This document shows positions 46,491 to 57,357 of a DNA stretch of 64,000 nt, in pieces. The notes below the pieces were generated by a model, which worked only from the letters and a program-made list of their open reading frames with translations, was not told the origin of the DNA and did no database searches. The stretch spans positions 19,773,808-19,837,807 of the forward strand of contig NC_088301.1 of assembly GCF_032854445.1 (NCBI RefSeq). The letters are read 5' to 3'. Both the position numbers and the translations under genes were made by a program. The stretch is from Liolophura sinensis. Lineage: Eukaryota; Mollusca; Polyplacophora; Chitonida; Chitonidae. Within the stretch, counting starts at the first letter, position 1. Each line of letters opens with the position of its first letter.

Positions 46491-47010
46491 TGACTTAAAC
46501 CACAGTGGATACTCACAAAGCGCTACGGATTGACTTAAACCACAGCGGATACAAGGACAGTGCTACAGATTAACTTAAAACGCAGCAGATACTCAGACAG
46601 TGCTACGGATTGACTTAAACCACAGGGGATACAAGGACAGTGCTACGGATTAACTTAAAACGCAGCAGATACTCAGACAGTGCTACGGATTGACTTAAAC
46701 CACAGCGGATACAAGGACAGTGCTACGGATTAACTTAAAACGCAGCAGATACTCAGACAGTGCTACGGATTGACTTAAACCACAGCGGATACAAGGACAG
46801 TGCTACGGATTAACTTAAAACGCAGCAGATACTCAGACAGTGCTACGGATTGACTTAAACCACAGCAGATACTCAGGCAGTGCTACGGATTGACTTAAAC
46901 CACAGCGGATACTAGGGCAGCGCTACGGATTATCTTCAACCACAGTGGATACTAGGACAGCGCTACGGATTAACTTAAACCACAGTGGATACTAGGACAG
47001 TGCTACGGAT
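46491..47010. repeat. 40-bp minisatellite, exactly 13 units
   Basis: The unit is TGACTTAAACCACAGCGGAT plus ACAAGGACAGTGCTACGGAT (40 bp) with no length change over 520 bp. In the middle, two unit types alternate (AACCACAGCGGATACAAGG and AAACGCAGCAGATACTCAG), making an 80-bp higher-order unit. Confidence 0.97.
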
Positions 47011-47180
47011 TCAACCTTATGTACCCCCCTTGTCCTTGTCTTTGATCATTCAGCTTCAACGCTTCAGAGCAATAATTTAACCTATCAGGCCTCTTGACTT
47101 CAGACAATGGAGCTCAAAGCAAGTCTTAACCTACCCTAGATAATTCAACCTTTTCAACTGCCTCTATGACCAATATTTTG
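47011..47180. other. No gene seen
   Basis: Spacer between the 40-bp array and repeat F. Confidence 0.4.
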
Positions 47181-47185
47181 CAGCA

Positions 47186-47275
47186 TTCTAAGAGAAGAAA
47201 AGCGGTCTGAAGAAATAACTTGCATAGTTTTATAAAGCTTGCATCTTTAGTGTTACAAACAAATCATTTTAAGCA
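47186..47275 (+). repeat. Dispersed repeat F copy
   Basis: CATTCTAAGAGAAGAAAAGC, GAAGAAATAACTTGCATAG, TTTTATAAAGCTTGCATC and TTTAGTGTTACAAACAAATC align with 16131-16235 (inverted) and with 44728-45110. Confidence 0.65.
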
Positions 47276-47456
47276 AAATCCACTGAAAAAAGTGCTTTTG
47301 GAGGTAAAAAAAATTTAAGATATGGAGTAAGTCATCAATTGGGATGTGATTTAAATCACATGTATTAATTATTTTTAATTAAAATCTACATTTGGAACAT
47401 TAGATATGATTTATGTTTAAGACAAAACTTTGAATGTGTAAGGCCTTTAAACTACA

Positions 47457-47680
47457 TATTGTAATTCTTCAACCTTTTCGCATGTTTGCAAGGTGTTTAT
47501 TCAAGCATTTTCTAAAGTCATTATTCTGTGTTGACGGGTAAAATTATACTTTTTCTGACACCTGATGAAACTGGTCCATCAAACCAGTATAGTTTTGTCT
47601 CCAACATCAAATAAAAAATGTACATAAATTACACTGAAATTTGCCCTTTTGATATCTGAAAGCGTTGAGGAATTAGGGTA
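47457..47680 (-). mobile_element. MITE-1, full length, inverted
   Basis: It is in the opposite orientation to the other copies: 5' ATTGTAATTCTTCAACCTTT, then TTTGCAAGGTGTTTATTCAA, AGTTTTGTCTCCAACATC and 3' CGTTGAGGAATTAGGGTA. The ends are inverted partners. Confidence 0.9.
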
Positions 47681-47684
47681 TCAT

Positions 47685-50030
47685 AATATACTGAAGTATT
47701 ATGTTTTGACGAGTCAAAACTGATTTCCAGGCAACATGCCATACCATGTAACATGGAAGAAATGTGAGGAGTCAAAGAGCAATAAAACTCTGTGCAGGGA
47801 CTGGAGTGTAAAATTTACATCTGCCATTGGTTCCTTGTGAAGAAACACTGAAGTTAAGACCCATCAACTAATTGGGAGAAGAAATTAGCGTAAGCCAGAA
47901 AATAAAATCTAAAATTCACAAAGTAAAGTCGAAACATCTCAACTATAATTGTCCGCCAAAATGGAGCTATTTTACAAACTGATTTGTGAAATTGAAAGAT
48001 TATAATGCCGTACAATAATCTCTGATGTATTGATTATGTTTTAAAGGTGGATTATCAATACACGTAAATGCACAGATTATCTTTCCATCACCAAAAACAA
48101 CTTGCAGATAATAACACCCGCATTTTTCACATTTTTTTTTTTTGGCAGTAGCATATTAGCGGAATAACAAATCAAGGTACTGGTTCATGCCCACATAATT
48201 TCCATGTGTGAAATTCACCCTAACATACTGACTTGCAAATAAATCTTGTTACTCTCATTACTATAAATAAAAAAATGTCACAAAAACATTTTCCTCTGTT
48301 TTCATTTCAATTATATGAAATGAAAACAGAGGAAGACCTATGCTCGCTAACATTTGAGTGAATTAAGAAAAGCTAATACAGATTTTGCATCTTGTCCCCT
48401 CTTAAGACGGCTGCACAGTGATGTATTCATTCAGTGAAAACCATGGTACATGTATTATGATTTCCCGCAAGACCTCATGTGCCAACACTGGACAACTCTT
48501 GTATAAATGTGATGCATGATGGCATATACTGTCATTCTTCCAATTTTTGGGGAGCCTGGTCTGATCTTTTTAGCCAATATTCATGTACTTGTAAAAGGAA
48601 TACTCCAGTTTCTATTCTCTCACTTGGTTATACGTAGCTTCTGAGAATACAAAAAACCAACAGAGAAAATTTTTTTTTTTTTTACTTTCAGCAATACTCA
48701 TATCTGTCCACAAAATTAAAAGAATTACAGCTTATTAGAAGTATCACAGCAACAAATCATTTCTTTCTTAATTTGTTGAAGAAATAGAGAGTCTCTAGGA
48801 AAAAGTTCCACTGTAGCAGACAGAGTAAAATGTTTCATTTTTGTAAACCCATGCGAAAATGATATTATACAGTTATAGATTTGTAACTTTCTTTCAGTGT
48901 TCCGCAAGCGCACCAGAGAGGGACTACAGTCTCAGGCATTTTCTTGGCAGCCTTCAATGCACGGTGCATAATTAACCTAGCTGTAAAGTAGTGCATACTA
49001 CATTGGTTTGGGTATGGCTTTATTTATTTGTCTGTGGAGAAATCATGCTAAACTTAAAGAGCATCTTTTCTGATTCTTAATTGTACTCTTATTATATTCC
49101 TTCAATACACAAGTTTCTATCAAAAACAAAATCTTCTTTTGAAAAATTTACTGCGATCAAAAAGCCAAATAGCATATATAAGTAATTAAATCAGAAACAT
49201 GTGAAAAAACCTTTGCTAAAGTCATAAAACAGCAGAAAATGTCACCATTACAATGAGCATGTGTACAAAGCTGTATTCTGATCATACTGTTGCTTACTAT
49301 GACTCTTTAACCAATACAACAGGTAGGAACAGATTTGTTATCAAATCTAAATTCCTACATTTTTGAGCAAAGTCACCCTGAATCAGTCATAAAAAACAAG
49401 CAGAATTTGTCTTTGCTACAATATACAGCATGTGTATGTACACTGTATAATGACAGTCATGCAGCCATAACCATGCAGGCAATATCATTGATTATTTTGC
49501 TTGTTTAATTAATTTATAATACAACAGGAAGCAACAAATTCTCACGCTGACCTGAACATATCAATCACAGATAATCAGGTTGACAACCCTAAGGACTTAC
49601 TCTGCCCAAGTAGCCTGTTGTCAATGACACTAAGTGCCTGTACATGCCCTTCAGTATGCTACATGTATGCCTATCACTGTAGAGACAATAGACCAACGTA
49701 CGCGCCTCTTTATTAATTAGGAGTCAGATCCCCCCGTGGATAATGCCTATTGGTATAAGCCCCAGCCTAAATACTTTATCCGGAGCCCAAACTGCTGGCC
49801 ACAAAATTACAATCCTCTCTTAATTCCCATCAATACGCTGTTGTCTTTTTGTCTGATGAAAACAGCAAATGGATTCAGGTCAAAATTCCTGCTCGAGAAA
49901 AATACAAAAAAAAAAAAGATCAAACTAAACCCCAAAGGCAATTACTACATCGATACTAAAACACGATCACGGAAGAACAATTCGAATAAAGAGCCTAATT
50001 CGTGAGGCAATATTGCAACGACGACTATAA
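47685..50030. other. No gene seen; 2.3 kb largely non-repetitive
   Basis: A T-run lies at 48669-48682. A short minus-strand frame near 48900-48990 (MHRALKAAKK start) and a plus frame at 49736-50005 have no recognisable domain or splice context. The stretch 49690-50000 is mixed in composition and repeat-free. Confidence 0.4.
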
Positions 50031-50037
50031 ATATTGA

Positions 50038-50082
50038 GCTTCATCGCGATGAAGCCATGTGGAGATTCATCGTGATGAAGCC
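50038..50082. promoter_or_regulatory. Perfect 18-bp palindrome with nearby near-copy
   Basis: GCTTCATCGCGATGAAGC (50038-50055) is perfectly self-complementary. ATTCATCGTGATGAAGCC follows at 50065-50082 with a single change in its palindromic core. Two such sites 27 bp apart could be dimer-binding sites or a small tandem duplication. No factor is assigned. Confidence 0.3.
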
Positions 50083-50089
50083 AGACTCC

Positions 50090-50695
50090 CAAGAACACAA
50101 TCCTAAAGTTTATGTTTACTTTCCTACAGGTTTCTATGGCAACCAAGCATCCAACAGTGAAATGCCTTAATCAGGCTTGAAAACAAAAAGGTTTAAAGAG
50201 CCCTGTACATGTACAGAATCCTCTGACCGGATGGCCAGAGACCTAGCATTAGCAGTCCGGTTAGGTAAGTTCCTGCTTAATCATGTCCTGTTTTTAAACC
50301 CGTGTCGCCATTGCTGATTGAATGGCAGAGAACAGTTTATATAAATGTGCAGACTACATGACAGTAAACAACACCCAGAAAAATACTGTTAATTAGCTTG
50401 TCTTGTTCTATTATTTTAATTCAGACCCATTTTCAACCAAGCTTTCACACACCAAAAACTGGCACATGCAATGTGCAGTTTCTTGTTTGCAACATGAAAT
50501 CATCTGCCAAAAAATTATTCCTATACATACATTTATTGGTACAAACACAACAAGTTTTGAGCTAGCTCTTATCTGCTTATTCAATCATGACGCGGTCGTG
50601 CTGGAAATCCCCATCATAGTTATATCTTAAGCACTTTTCCGCTCAGCTGTCAGGTTTTGGGAATGGAACTAATGATTCCCGACATAGTGTGAACA
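50090..50695. other. No gene seen
   Basis: No exon or repeat was recognised. Confidence 0.4.
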
Positions 50696-50700
50696 TTTGG

Positions 50701-50826
50701 GTATGTATGTATGTATGCTTGGAGCTTTTACGTCCTGCTTAACAATTTTATTGATGACAATGAGTCATTAATTAGCTGTGCACATTTTATATGTCTTCTT
50801 GTGGCAGGGCAAGTCCATGCTCCCCT
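50701..50826 (-). mobile_element. Left part of a SINE (family C) flanking the 26-bp array
   Basis: (GTAT)n, GCTTGGAGCTTTTACGTCCT, GCTTAACAATTTTATTGATG and TCTTCTTGTGGCAGGGCAAG, TCCATGCTCCC match, in order, the tail side of the complete SINE at 56951-57272 read in reverse. The SINE then passes straight into the array. Confidence 0.75.
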
Positions 50827-53800
50827 CCCAGTCACATTATACTGACACCACACCCAGTCACATTATACATAACACCCCACGAATCCAGTCACATTATACT
50901 GACACCCCACCCAGTCACATTATACTGGCACCACACCCTGTCATTATACTGACACCCCACCCTGTCATTATACTGACACCCCACCCGGTCACATTATACT
51001 GACACATCACCCAGTCACACTATACTGACACCCCACCCAGTCACACTGTACTGACACCAAACCCTGTCACATTATACTGACACCCCACGAATCCAGTCAC
51101 ATTATACTGACACCCCACCCAGTCACATTATACTGGCACCACACCCAGTCACATTATACTGACACCCCACGAATCCAGTCACATTATACTGACACACAAC
51201 CCAGACACATTATACTGACACCCCACTCAGTCACATTATACTGACACCACACCCAGTCACATTATACTGATACCACACCCAGTCACAATACACTGACACC
51301 CCACCAGTCACATCATACTGACATCCCAACCAGTCACATTATACTGACACCACACCCAGTCACATTATACTGACATCCCTACCAGTCACATTATACTGAC
51401 TCCAGACCCAGTCACATTACACTGACATCCCAACCACTCACAATAAACTGACATCCCAACCAGTCACATTATACTGACACCACACCCAGTCACATTATAC
51501 TGACACCACACCCAGTCACATTATACTGACATCCCAACCAGTCACATTATACTGACACCACACCCAGTCACATTATACTGACACCACACCCAGTCACATT
51601 ATACTGACATCACACCCAGTCACATTATACTGACACCACACCCAGTCACATTATACTGACATCACACCCAGTCACATTATACTGACATGCCCCCAGTCAC
51701 ATTATACTGACACCACACCCAGTCACATTATACTGACACCCCACCTAGTCACATTATACTGACATCCCACCCAGTCACATTATACTGACACAACACCCAG
51801 TCACATTACACTGACACCACAGCCAGTCACATTATACAGACACCACACCCAGTCACATTATACTGACATCCCACCCAGTCACATTATACTGACACCACAC
51901 CCAGTCACATTATACTGACATCCTCCCAGTCACATTATACTGACACCACACCCAGTCACATTATACTGACATCCCCCCAGTCACATTATACTGACACCAC
52001 ACCCAGTCACATTATACTGACATCCCACCCAGTCACATTATACTGACACCACACCCAGTCACATTATACTGACACCACACCCAGTCACATTATACTGACA
52101 TCCCCCCAGTCACATTATACTGACACCACACCCAGTCACATTATACTGACACCACACCCAGTCACATTATACTGACACCCCACCCAGTCACATTATACTG
52201 GCACCACACCCAGTCACATACTGACACCCCACGAATCCAGTCACATTATACTGACACACAACCCAGACACATTATACTGACACCACACCCAGTCACATTA
52301 TACTGATACCACACCCAGTCACAATACACTGACACCCCACCAGTCACATCATACTGACATCCCAACCAGTCACATTATACTGACACCACACCCAGTCACA
52401 TTATACTGACATCCCTACCAGTCACATTATACTGACTCCAGACCCAGTCACATTACACTGACATCCCAACCACTCACAATAAACTGACATCCCAACCAGT
52501 CACATTATACTGACACCACACCCAGTCACATTATACTGACACCACACCCAGTCACATTATACTGACATCCCAACCAGTCACATTATACTGACACCACACC
52601 CAGTCACATTATACTGACACCACACCCAGTCACATTATACTGACATCACACCCAGTCACATTATACTGACACCACACCCAGTCACATTATACTGACATCA
52701 CACCCAGTCACATTATACTGACATGCCCCCAGTCACATTATACTGACACCACACCCAGTCACATTATACTGACACCCCACCTAGTCACATTATACTGACA
52801 TCCCACCCAGTCACATTATACTGACACAACACCCAGTCACATTACACTGACACCACAGCCAGTCACATTATACAGACACCACACCCAGTCACATTATACT
52901 GACATCCCACCCAGTCACATTATACTGACACCACACCCAGTCACATTATACTGACATCCTCCCAGTCACATTATACTGACACCACACCCAGTCACATTAT
53001 ACTGACATCCCCCCAGTCACATTATACTGACACCACACCCAGTCACATTATACTGACATCCCACCCAGTCACATTATACTGACACCACACCCAGTCACAT
53101 TATACTGACACCACACCCAGTCACATTATACTGACATCCCCCCAGTCACATTATACTGACACCACACCCAGTCACATTATACTGACACCACACCCAGTCA
53201 CATTATACTGACACCCCACCCAGTCACATTATACTGGCACCACACCCAGTCACATACTGACACCCCACGAATCCAGTCACATTATACTGACACACAACCC
53301 AGACACATTATACTGACACCACACCCAGTCACATTATACTGACGCCACGCCCAGTCACATTATACTGACACCCCACGAATCCAGTCACATTATACTGACA
53401 TCCCACCCAGTCACATTATACTGACACCACACCCAGTCACATTATACTGACATCCCACCCAGTCACATTATACTGACACCCCACCCAGTCACATTATACT
53501 GACACCACACCCAGTCACATTATACTGACATCCCCCCAGTCACATTATACTGACACCACAGCCAGTCACATTATACTGACATCCCACCCAGTCACATTAT
53601 ACTGACACCACACCCAGTCACATTATACTGACACCACACCCAGTCACATTATACTGACACCCCACCCAGTCACATTATACTGGCACCACACCCAGTCACA
53701 TTATACTGACACCCCACGAATCCAGTCACATTATACTGACACACAACCCAGACACATTATACTGACACCCCACCCAGTCACATTATACTGGCACCACACC

Positions 53801-53955
53801 CAGTCACATTATACTGACACCCCACGAATCCAGTCACATTATACTGACATCCCACCCAGTCACATTATACTGACACCACACCCAGTCACATTATACTGAC
53901 ACCACACCCAGTCACATTATACTGACACCACACCCAGTCACATTATACTGACACC
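50827..53955. repeat. 26-bp satellite (3.1 kb) amplified from a SINE core
   Basis: The unit is CAGTCACATTATACTGACAC plus CACACC (26 bp), about 118 units. Variants include CATCCC-type spacers, 25-bp units lacking one base, and units of about 30 bp with CCCCACGAATC. The consensus equals a segment of the family-C SINE (present once at 57120-57150 as its complement). A block of 1036 bp is tandemly duplicated: TCCAGACCC at 51401 and 52437, ATGCCCCC at 51687 and 52723, AGCCAGTC at 51821 and 52857, GCACCACACCCAGTCACATA at 52201 and 53237. Confidence 0.97.
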
Positions 53956-53985
53956 TAGCCAACCAGTCCTGGGGTGGATTCCACG
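53956..53985 (-). mobile_element. Right remnant of the same SINE
   Basis: After the last array unit the sequence reads CTAGCCAACCAGTCCTGGGG, matching ACACCTGGCCAACCAGTG in the family-C copy at 19800-20008. This is the base order expected just beyond the core. The tRNA head is missing. Confidence 0.6.
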
Positions 53986-54140
53986 ACTGAAGTCAAACTT
54001 TGCAATACTCTGTACAATCTTAAGCTCATTTTTTGGCTTTAGAAATTCAAATTTTCTCTGCTTCATTAAGACAAATTTGTCCAAATTTCAACTTTCAGTA
54101 CAAGAAGTAATGCAATTGTAAGAGGTTATAAATTTTGACT

Positions 54141-55792
54141 CAAAGGTGGAAAAATATAAAAAAACACATAAAGTTAAGATGAAAGAGTGCGAAAAGTTAG
54201 TTGTAAATGTGATTTTCAATATTTTTGTTCACTTTTTCTTCAACACTTGAAAATAATTCTTGTATGGTGGGTATTTGGGACTGTGACCTTCTCGTTATAT
54301 AGTCTTTGTGACTCATGTTTAATCCATAGAGGGCCATACGTGGGAAGGTCTGCCAGCAACCTGCAGACGGTCGTGAGTTTCACCCGGACTCTGCCCGGTT
54401 TCCTCCTACCATAATGCTGGCCGCTGTTGTATAAGTGAAATATTCTTGAGTACGGCGTAAAACACCAATCAAATAAATAAATAATCCATAGAGGATACAC
54501 AATGTGTTAAATAAATTTTATTAAATGAGGTGTAATTTTCATTTGTTTCGAGCCTTTGGTGAGGAACAAAGGAAAATTACATCACTAGTGTAATAAATTT
54601 GATATAATTTGTCACGAATTGCATATCCTATTTATACCATAATTTATTTTTAACGGATTTAGGTGGTTGATAGAGGAGACAACATCTGTCTGCTTTGACA
54701 AGTATGTAAATGAGATGCGCACTGTTATTGACATATGTAAATCGGTTGAAGCCAAACCACACATTTAACAATAGTTCCAGACAACACTGAGGAAATCTGT
54801 GATTTCTGTGAACAGAAAACATAACACTGTTCATAAGTGTGCTATAAGACGACAAGCTTTGATTTTTTTTTTTAAATATCAGCATTCATAACTGCTCATT
54901 TATCAAAAAAAATTGGGCTATAAAATTGTGATCTATAATCTAAGACATATGTCTATGACCTCAAGTGATGACTTGCAGGGGGCTACGAGCGGTGATTTTG
55001 AAAATCATACTCAAGGGAATATTCAAATTTATGCTTTTAATGCAAACAATTCACCTCAAAACTTATTTGCTGGTCTTACTAACCGTCGTAGAACTTCAAG
55101 AATGGAACAAAACGGAGTCTACGATCTTTCAAAGGACCTAATTTTGGTTCTGTTTTGGGCTTTTCGTGTGATGGTAGACGCAAAAATACGACAAAAATAG
55201 CGCCAAATTGCAAGTGAATGCTAGCTTGGCTTTTTTTTTTTTCATTGCAACAAACAATAGCAGTAGTCCAGTATGCAGCTGTGCTTTTTTATTGGAAAAG
55301 CCTGTCAATGAAAGTTCAGATGACCAATCACAATTGTGGTGTATTTATAGAATGCGTGGAATATTGAAAATTTACATCACTGTTGGATATCACTGACATG
55401 AGCAAATTATGGTATAAATATATTACTCCACTAGAGCTTGGTCTTTTCAGCTTACAAATCTGTTCAACCTGGATTTTGATCTTATTTACATTTTTAATAT
55501 ATTCATAACAATTATCATAATTCACATTAAATGCCTACGTTTGGATATACACAACAAATTTACATTTGAATGAATTTATTAGACATGTATGACATCCTTA
55601 TTTAGAATACTGTTATGCAACGATGATAAATACCAAAACCTGGTTCCAAATAACTACCATACGAAAATATTTTCAAATGCCCCTAGAAAAAGACAATAGT
55701 AAAGACAATATTTGCAAGTAAGTTTTGATGCTCTTTCATCTGATTTTGGCATCATTTTTATGTTTTCTTTTCCTTTAAGTCAGACATTGCTT
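54141..55792. mobile_element. Longer MITE-2 type element (about 1.65 kb) with nested SINE
   Basis: The left end (CAAAGGTGGAAAAATATAAA, AAGATGAAAGAGTGCGAAAA) and right end (GATGCTCTTTCATCTGATTT, TTTTTATGTTTTCTTTTCCT, TTAA) are inverted partners of each other and match the ends at 16436-16868. Interior blocks near both ends also match that element (TATTTGGGACTGTGACC; ACAACAAATTTACATTTGAA; GATAAATACCAAAACCTGG). The middle (about 54500-55450) is extra. A 95-residue plus frame (54913-55200) lies there, with no recognised transposase motif. Whether the two ends belong to one element or two neighbours is not certain. Confidence 0.55.
54321..54494 (+). mobile_element. SINE family A, 5'-truncated, with 12-bp target-site duplication
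   Basis: Body 54333-54482: GCCATACGTGGGAAGGTCTG, CCAGCAACCTGCAGACGG, CTCTGCCCGGTTTCCTCC, AGTGAAATATTCTTGAGTAC, GGCGTAAAACACCAATC, then (AAAT)n. AATCCATAGAGG is duplicated exactly at 54321-54332 and 54483-54494. The tRNA head and half of the body are missing, yet the duplication is intact, so the element was truncated when it inserted. Confidence 0.95.
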
Positions 55793-55794
55793 TG

Positions 55795-56310
55795 TGGAAT
55801 TGGGCCCAGTTTTCTCGATCTTTAAGCATTACATAAGCGCTGGGCGCCCAGCCAGGCAGCAACACGTACATGTAGGCCACTGAGGCCGTTAAACATTTGG
55901 AAACGTAGCTATCAGCAGTACTGGTGAATGTTACAGGTTTCTTGGTAGTTAAATGTTCTACCTTTCGACATGTCAGAACACCAGATCGGTGTTACAGAGT
56001 TTCACACACTATACACCAGATCCCTCAGCTATTTTGATCACCCTTCCTGATAGGCTGTACAGATAATTTCATGAAATGACCGTCAATGAGTCAAATAAAA
56101 CTATTGAAACAGCACCTTTTTTATTTTCAATTAATCCATTGTGTCTCTTTGATGTGTATTGTACATAAATCATCAACCAACAATATTTAATTTTATTGTC
56201 GCATTATTCTGGCACCACTGGTGATATTTCCTGTTTTGGCGCATCATTTGTAACATTTTACTACAACACTGTCACTAGCTTAGTCATTGGTTGTCACGTG
56301 TTAAATCCTT
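55795..56310. other. No gene seen
   Basis: No exon or repeat was recognised. Confidence 0.4.
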
Positions 56311-56313
56311 AGT

Positions 56314-56475
56314 TTATTTATTTATTTCACTGGTGTTTTCCGCTGCACACAAGAATATTTCACTTATACGACGACAGCGGCCAGCATTATGATGGGAGAA
56401 AACCGTGCAGTGCCCAGGGGAAAACCCACAACCATCTGCAGGTTGCTGGAAGACCTTCCCATGTACGGCTAAGTC
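56314..56475 (-). mobile_element. SINE family A, head missing
   Basis: (TTTA)n tail, CACTGGTGTTTTCCGCTGCA, CAAGAATATTTCACTTATAC, GCGGCCAGCATTATGATGGG, GCAGGTTGCTGGAAGACC. It stops at CATGTACGGC, before the tRNA-like part. Confidence 0.88.
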
Positions 56476-56592
56476 TTTAAGATCACCACCTAGATGCTTT
56501 GCATGCAGGTACATGTACACTAAAATACACTAAAATACACCAGAATGCAAATAGCTCAGTTATCTTTTATGACCTAAAGGGTCCTGTGGAGG

Positions 56593-56800
56593 TATATACC
56601 TCAACCTTTATTACATATAAAAGAGAAACTTTCAGTGCAAATCACGCACCTTTTTCATTTGACATTAGACATAAAATTTTGAAGTCTAATGCAGGGCTTT
56701 ACCAAAAGTGTAATTTTTTAGTCAACACATAATAGTAACATCAGAATATGCTTGAATAAACCATCGTGCAAACATGCGAAAAGTTTGAAGAATTACAGTA
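56593..56800 (+). mobile_element. MITE-1, diverged interior
   Basis: 5' TATATACCTCAACCTTTATT and 3' GCAAACATGCGAAAAGTTTG plus AAGAATTACAGTA. The interior is diverged but collinear (AAAAGAGAAACTTTCAGTGC, GTCAACACATAATAGTAACA). Confidence 0.8.
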
Positions 56801-56940
56801 TAGCCTTTTCATCGATCCATGTGTTTTATTTCCACAAAAATCTGGAATAAAAATTTAATTAGCATTAATCAATTATGATTTGATTTGGTCAACTATGTTT
56901 GTGAACGTACATTTTTAAGATCAGCTTTATAAGGTTTGGT

Positions 56941-57282
56941 CACAGTAAAACTAGACCAATTCCGCGGACTAATGGTTAGAGCATCCACCGCGAAGTCAGG
57001 AGGCCCTGAGATCAAACCCAGGGGTCGGGTCACACCAAAGACTAAAAATGGTACTTGCTGCTGCCTCGCTTGGCTCTCCGCACTGAGAGGTTAGAGCAAG
57101 GAAACAGGAAAGGCTGGCCTGGTGTCAGTATAATGTGACTGGGGTGGAGGTGATGTCTGGTGTCAATTCGGAATGATAGTTCAGTGAGAGCAGCACTTTG
57201 GCAGCACAGACTCACCCTGCCACAAGAGGACAATTGTTTGGTACGACGTTAAACTCCATGCATACATATATACACAGTAAAA
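56941..57282 (+). mobile_element. SINE family C, full length with target-site duplication
   Basis: Body 56951-57272. The tRNA-like head has an A box (GGACTAATGGTTAGAGCATC) and a B-box-like GAGATCAAACCCAGG. The body has GGTACTTGCTGCTGCCTCGC and the core TGGTGTCAGTATAATGTGAC. The tail is GTACGACGTTAAACTCCATG with (CATA)n. CACAGTAAAA is duplicated exactly at 56941-56950 and 57273-57282. Its core contains one copy of the unit amplified at 50.8-53.96 kb. Confidence 0.93.
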
Positions 57283-57357
57283 ACTATACTGCTCTCTTGC
57301 AAGCATGATTCAGCACACAGTTCATTTTTTATGCAGTTTAAATTAAGTATGTTATTT

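Noticed and set aside
50827-53955. CRISPR array
   Set aside because: Units are contiguous 26-bp copies with no unique spacers. The context is eukaryotic and the unit derives from a SINE core.
54240-54500. 86-residue minus frame
   Set aside because: It is the translation of a SINE-A insertion and its MITE host.
44752-57272. Genuine tRNA genes at the A/B-box motifs of the SINEs
   Set aside because: The heads lack a complete cloverleaf, continue into SINE bodies and are flanked by target-site duplications, so they are SINE heads.
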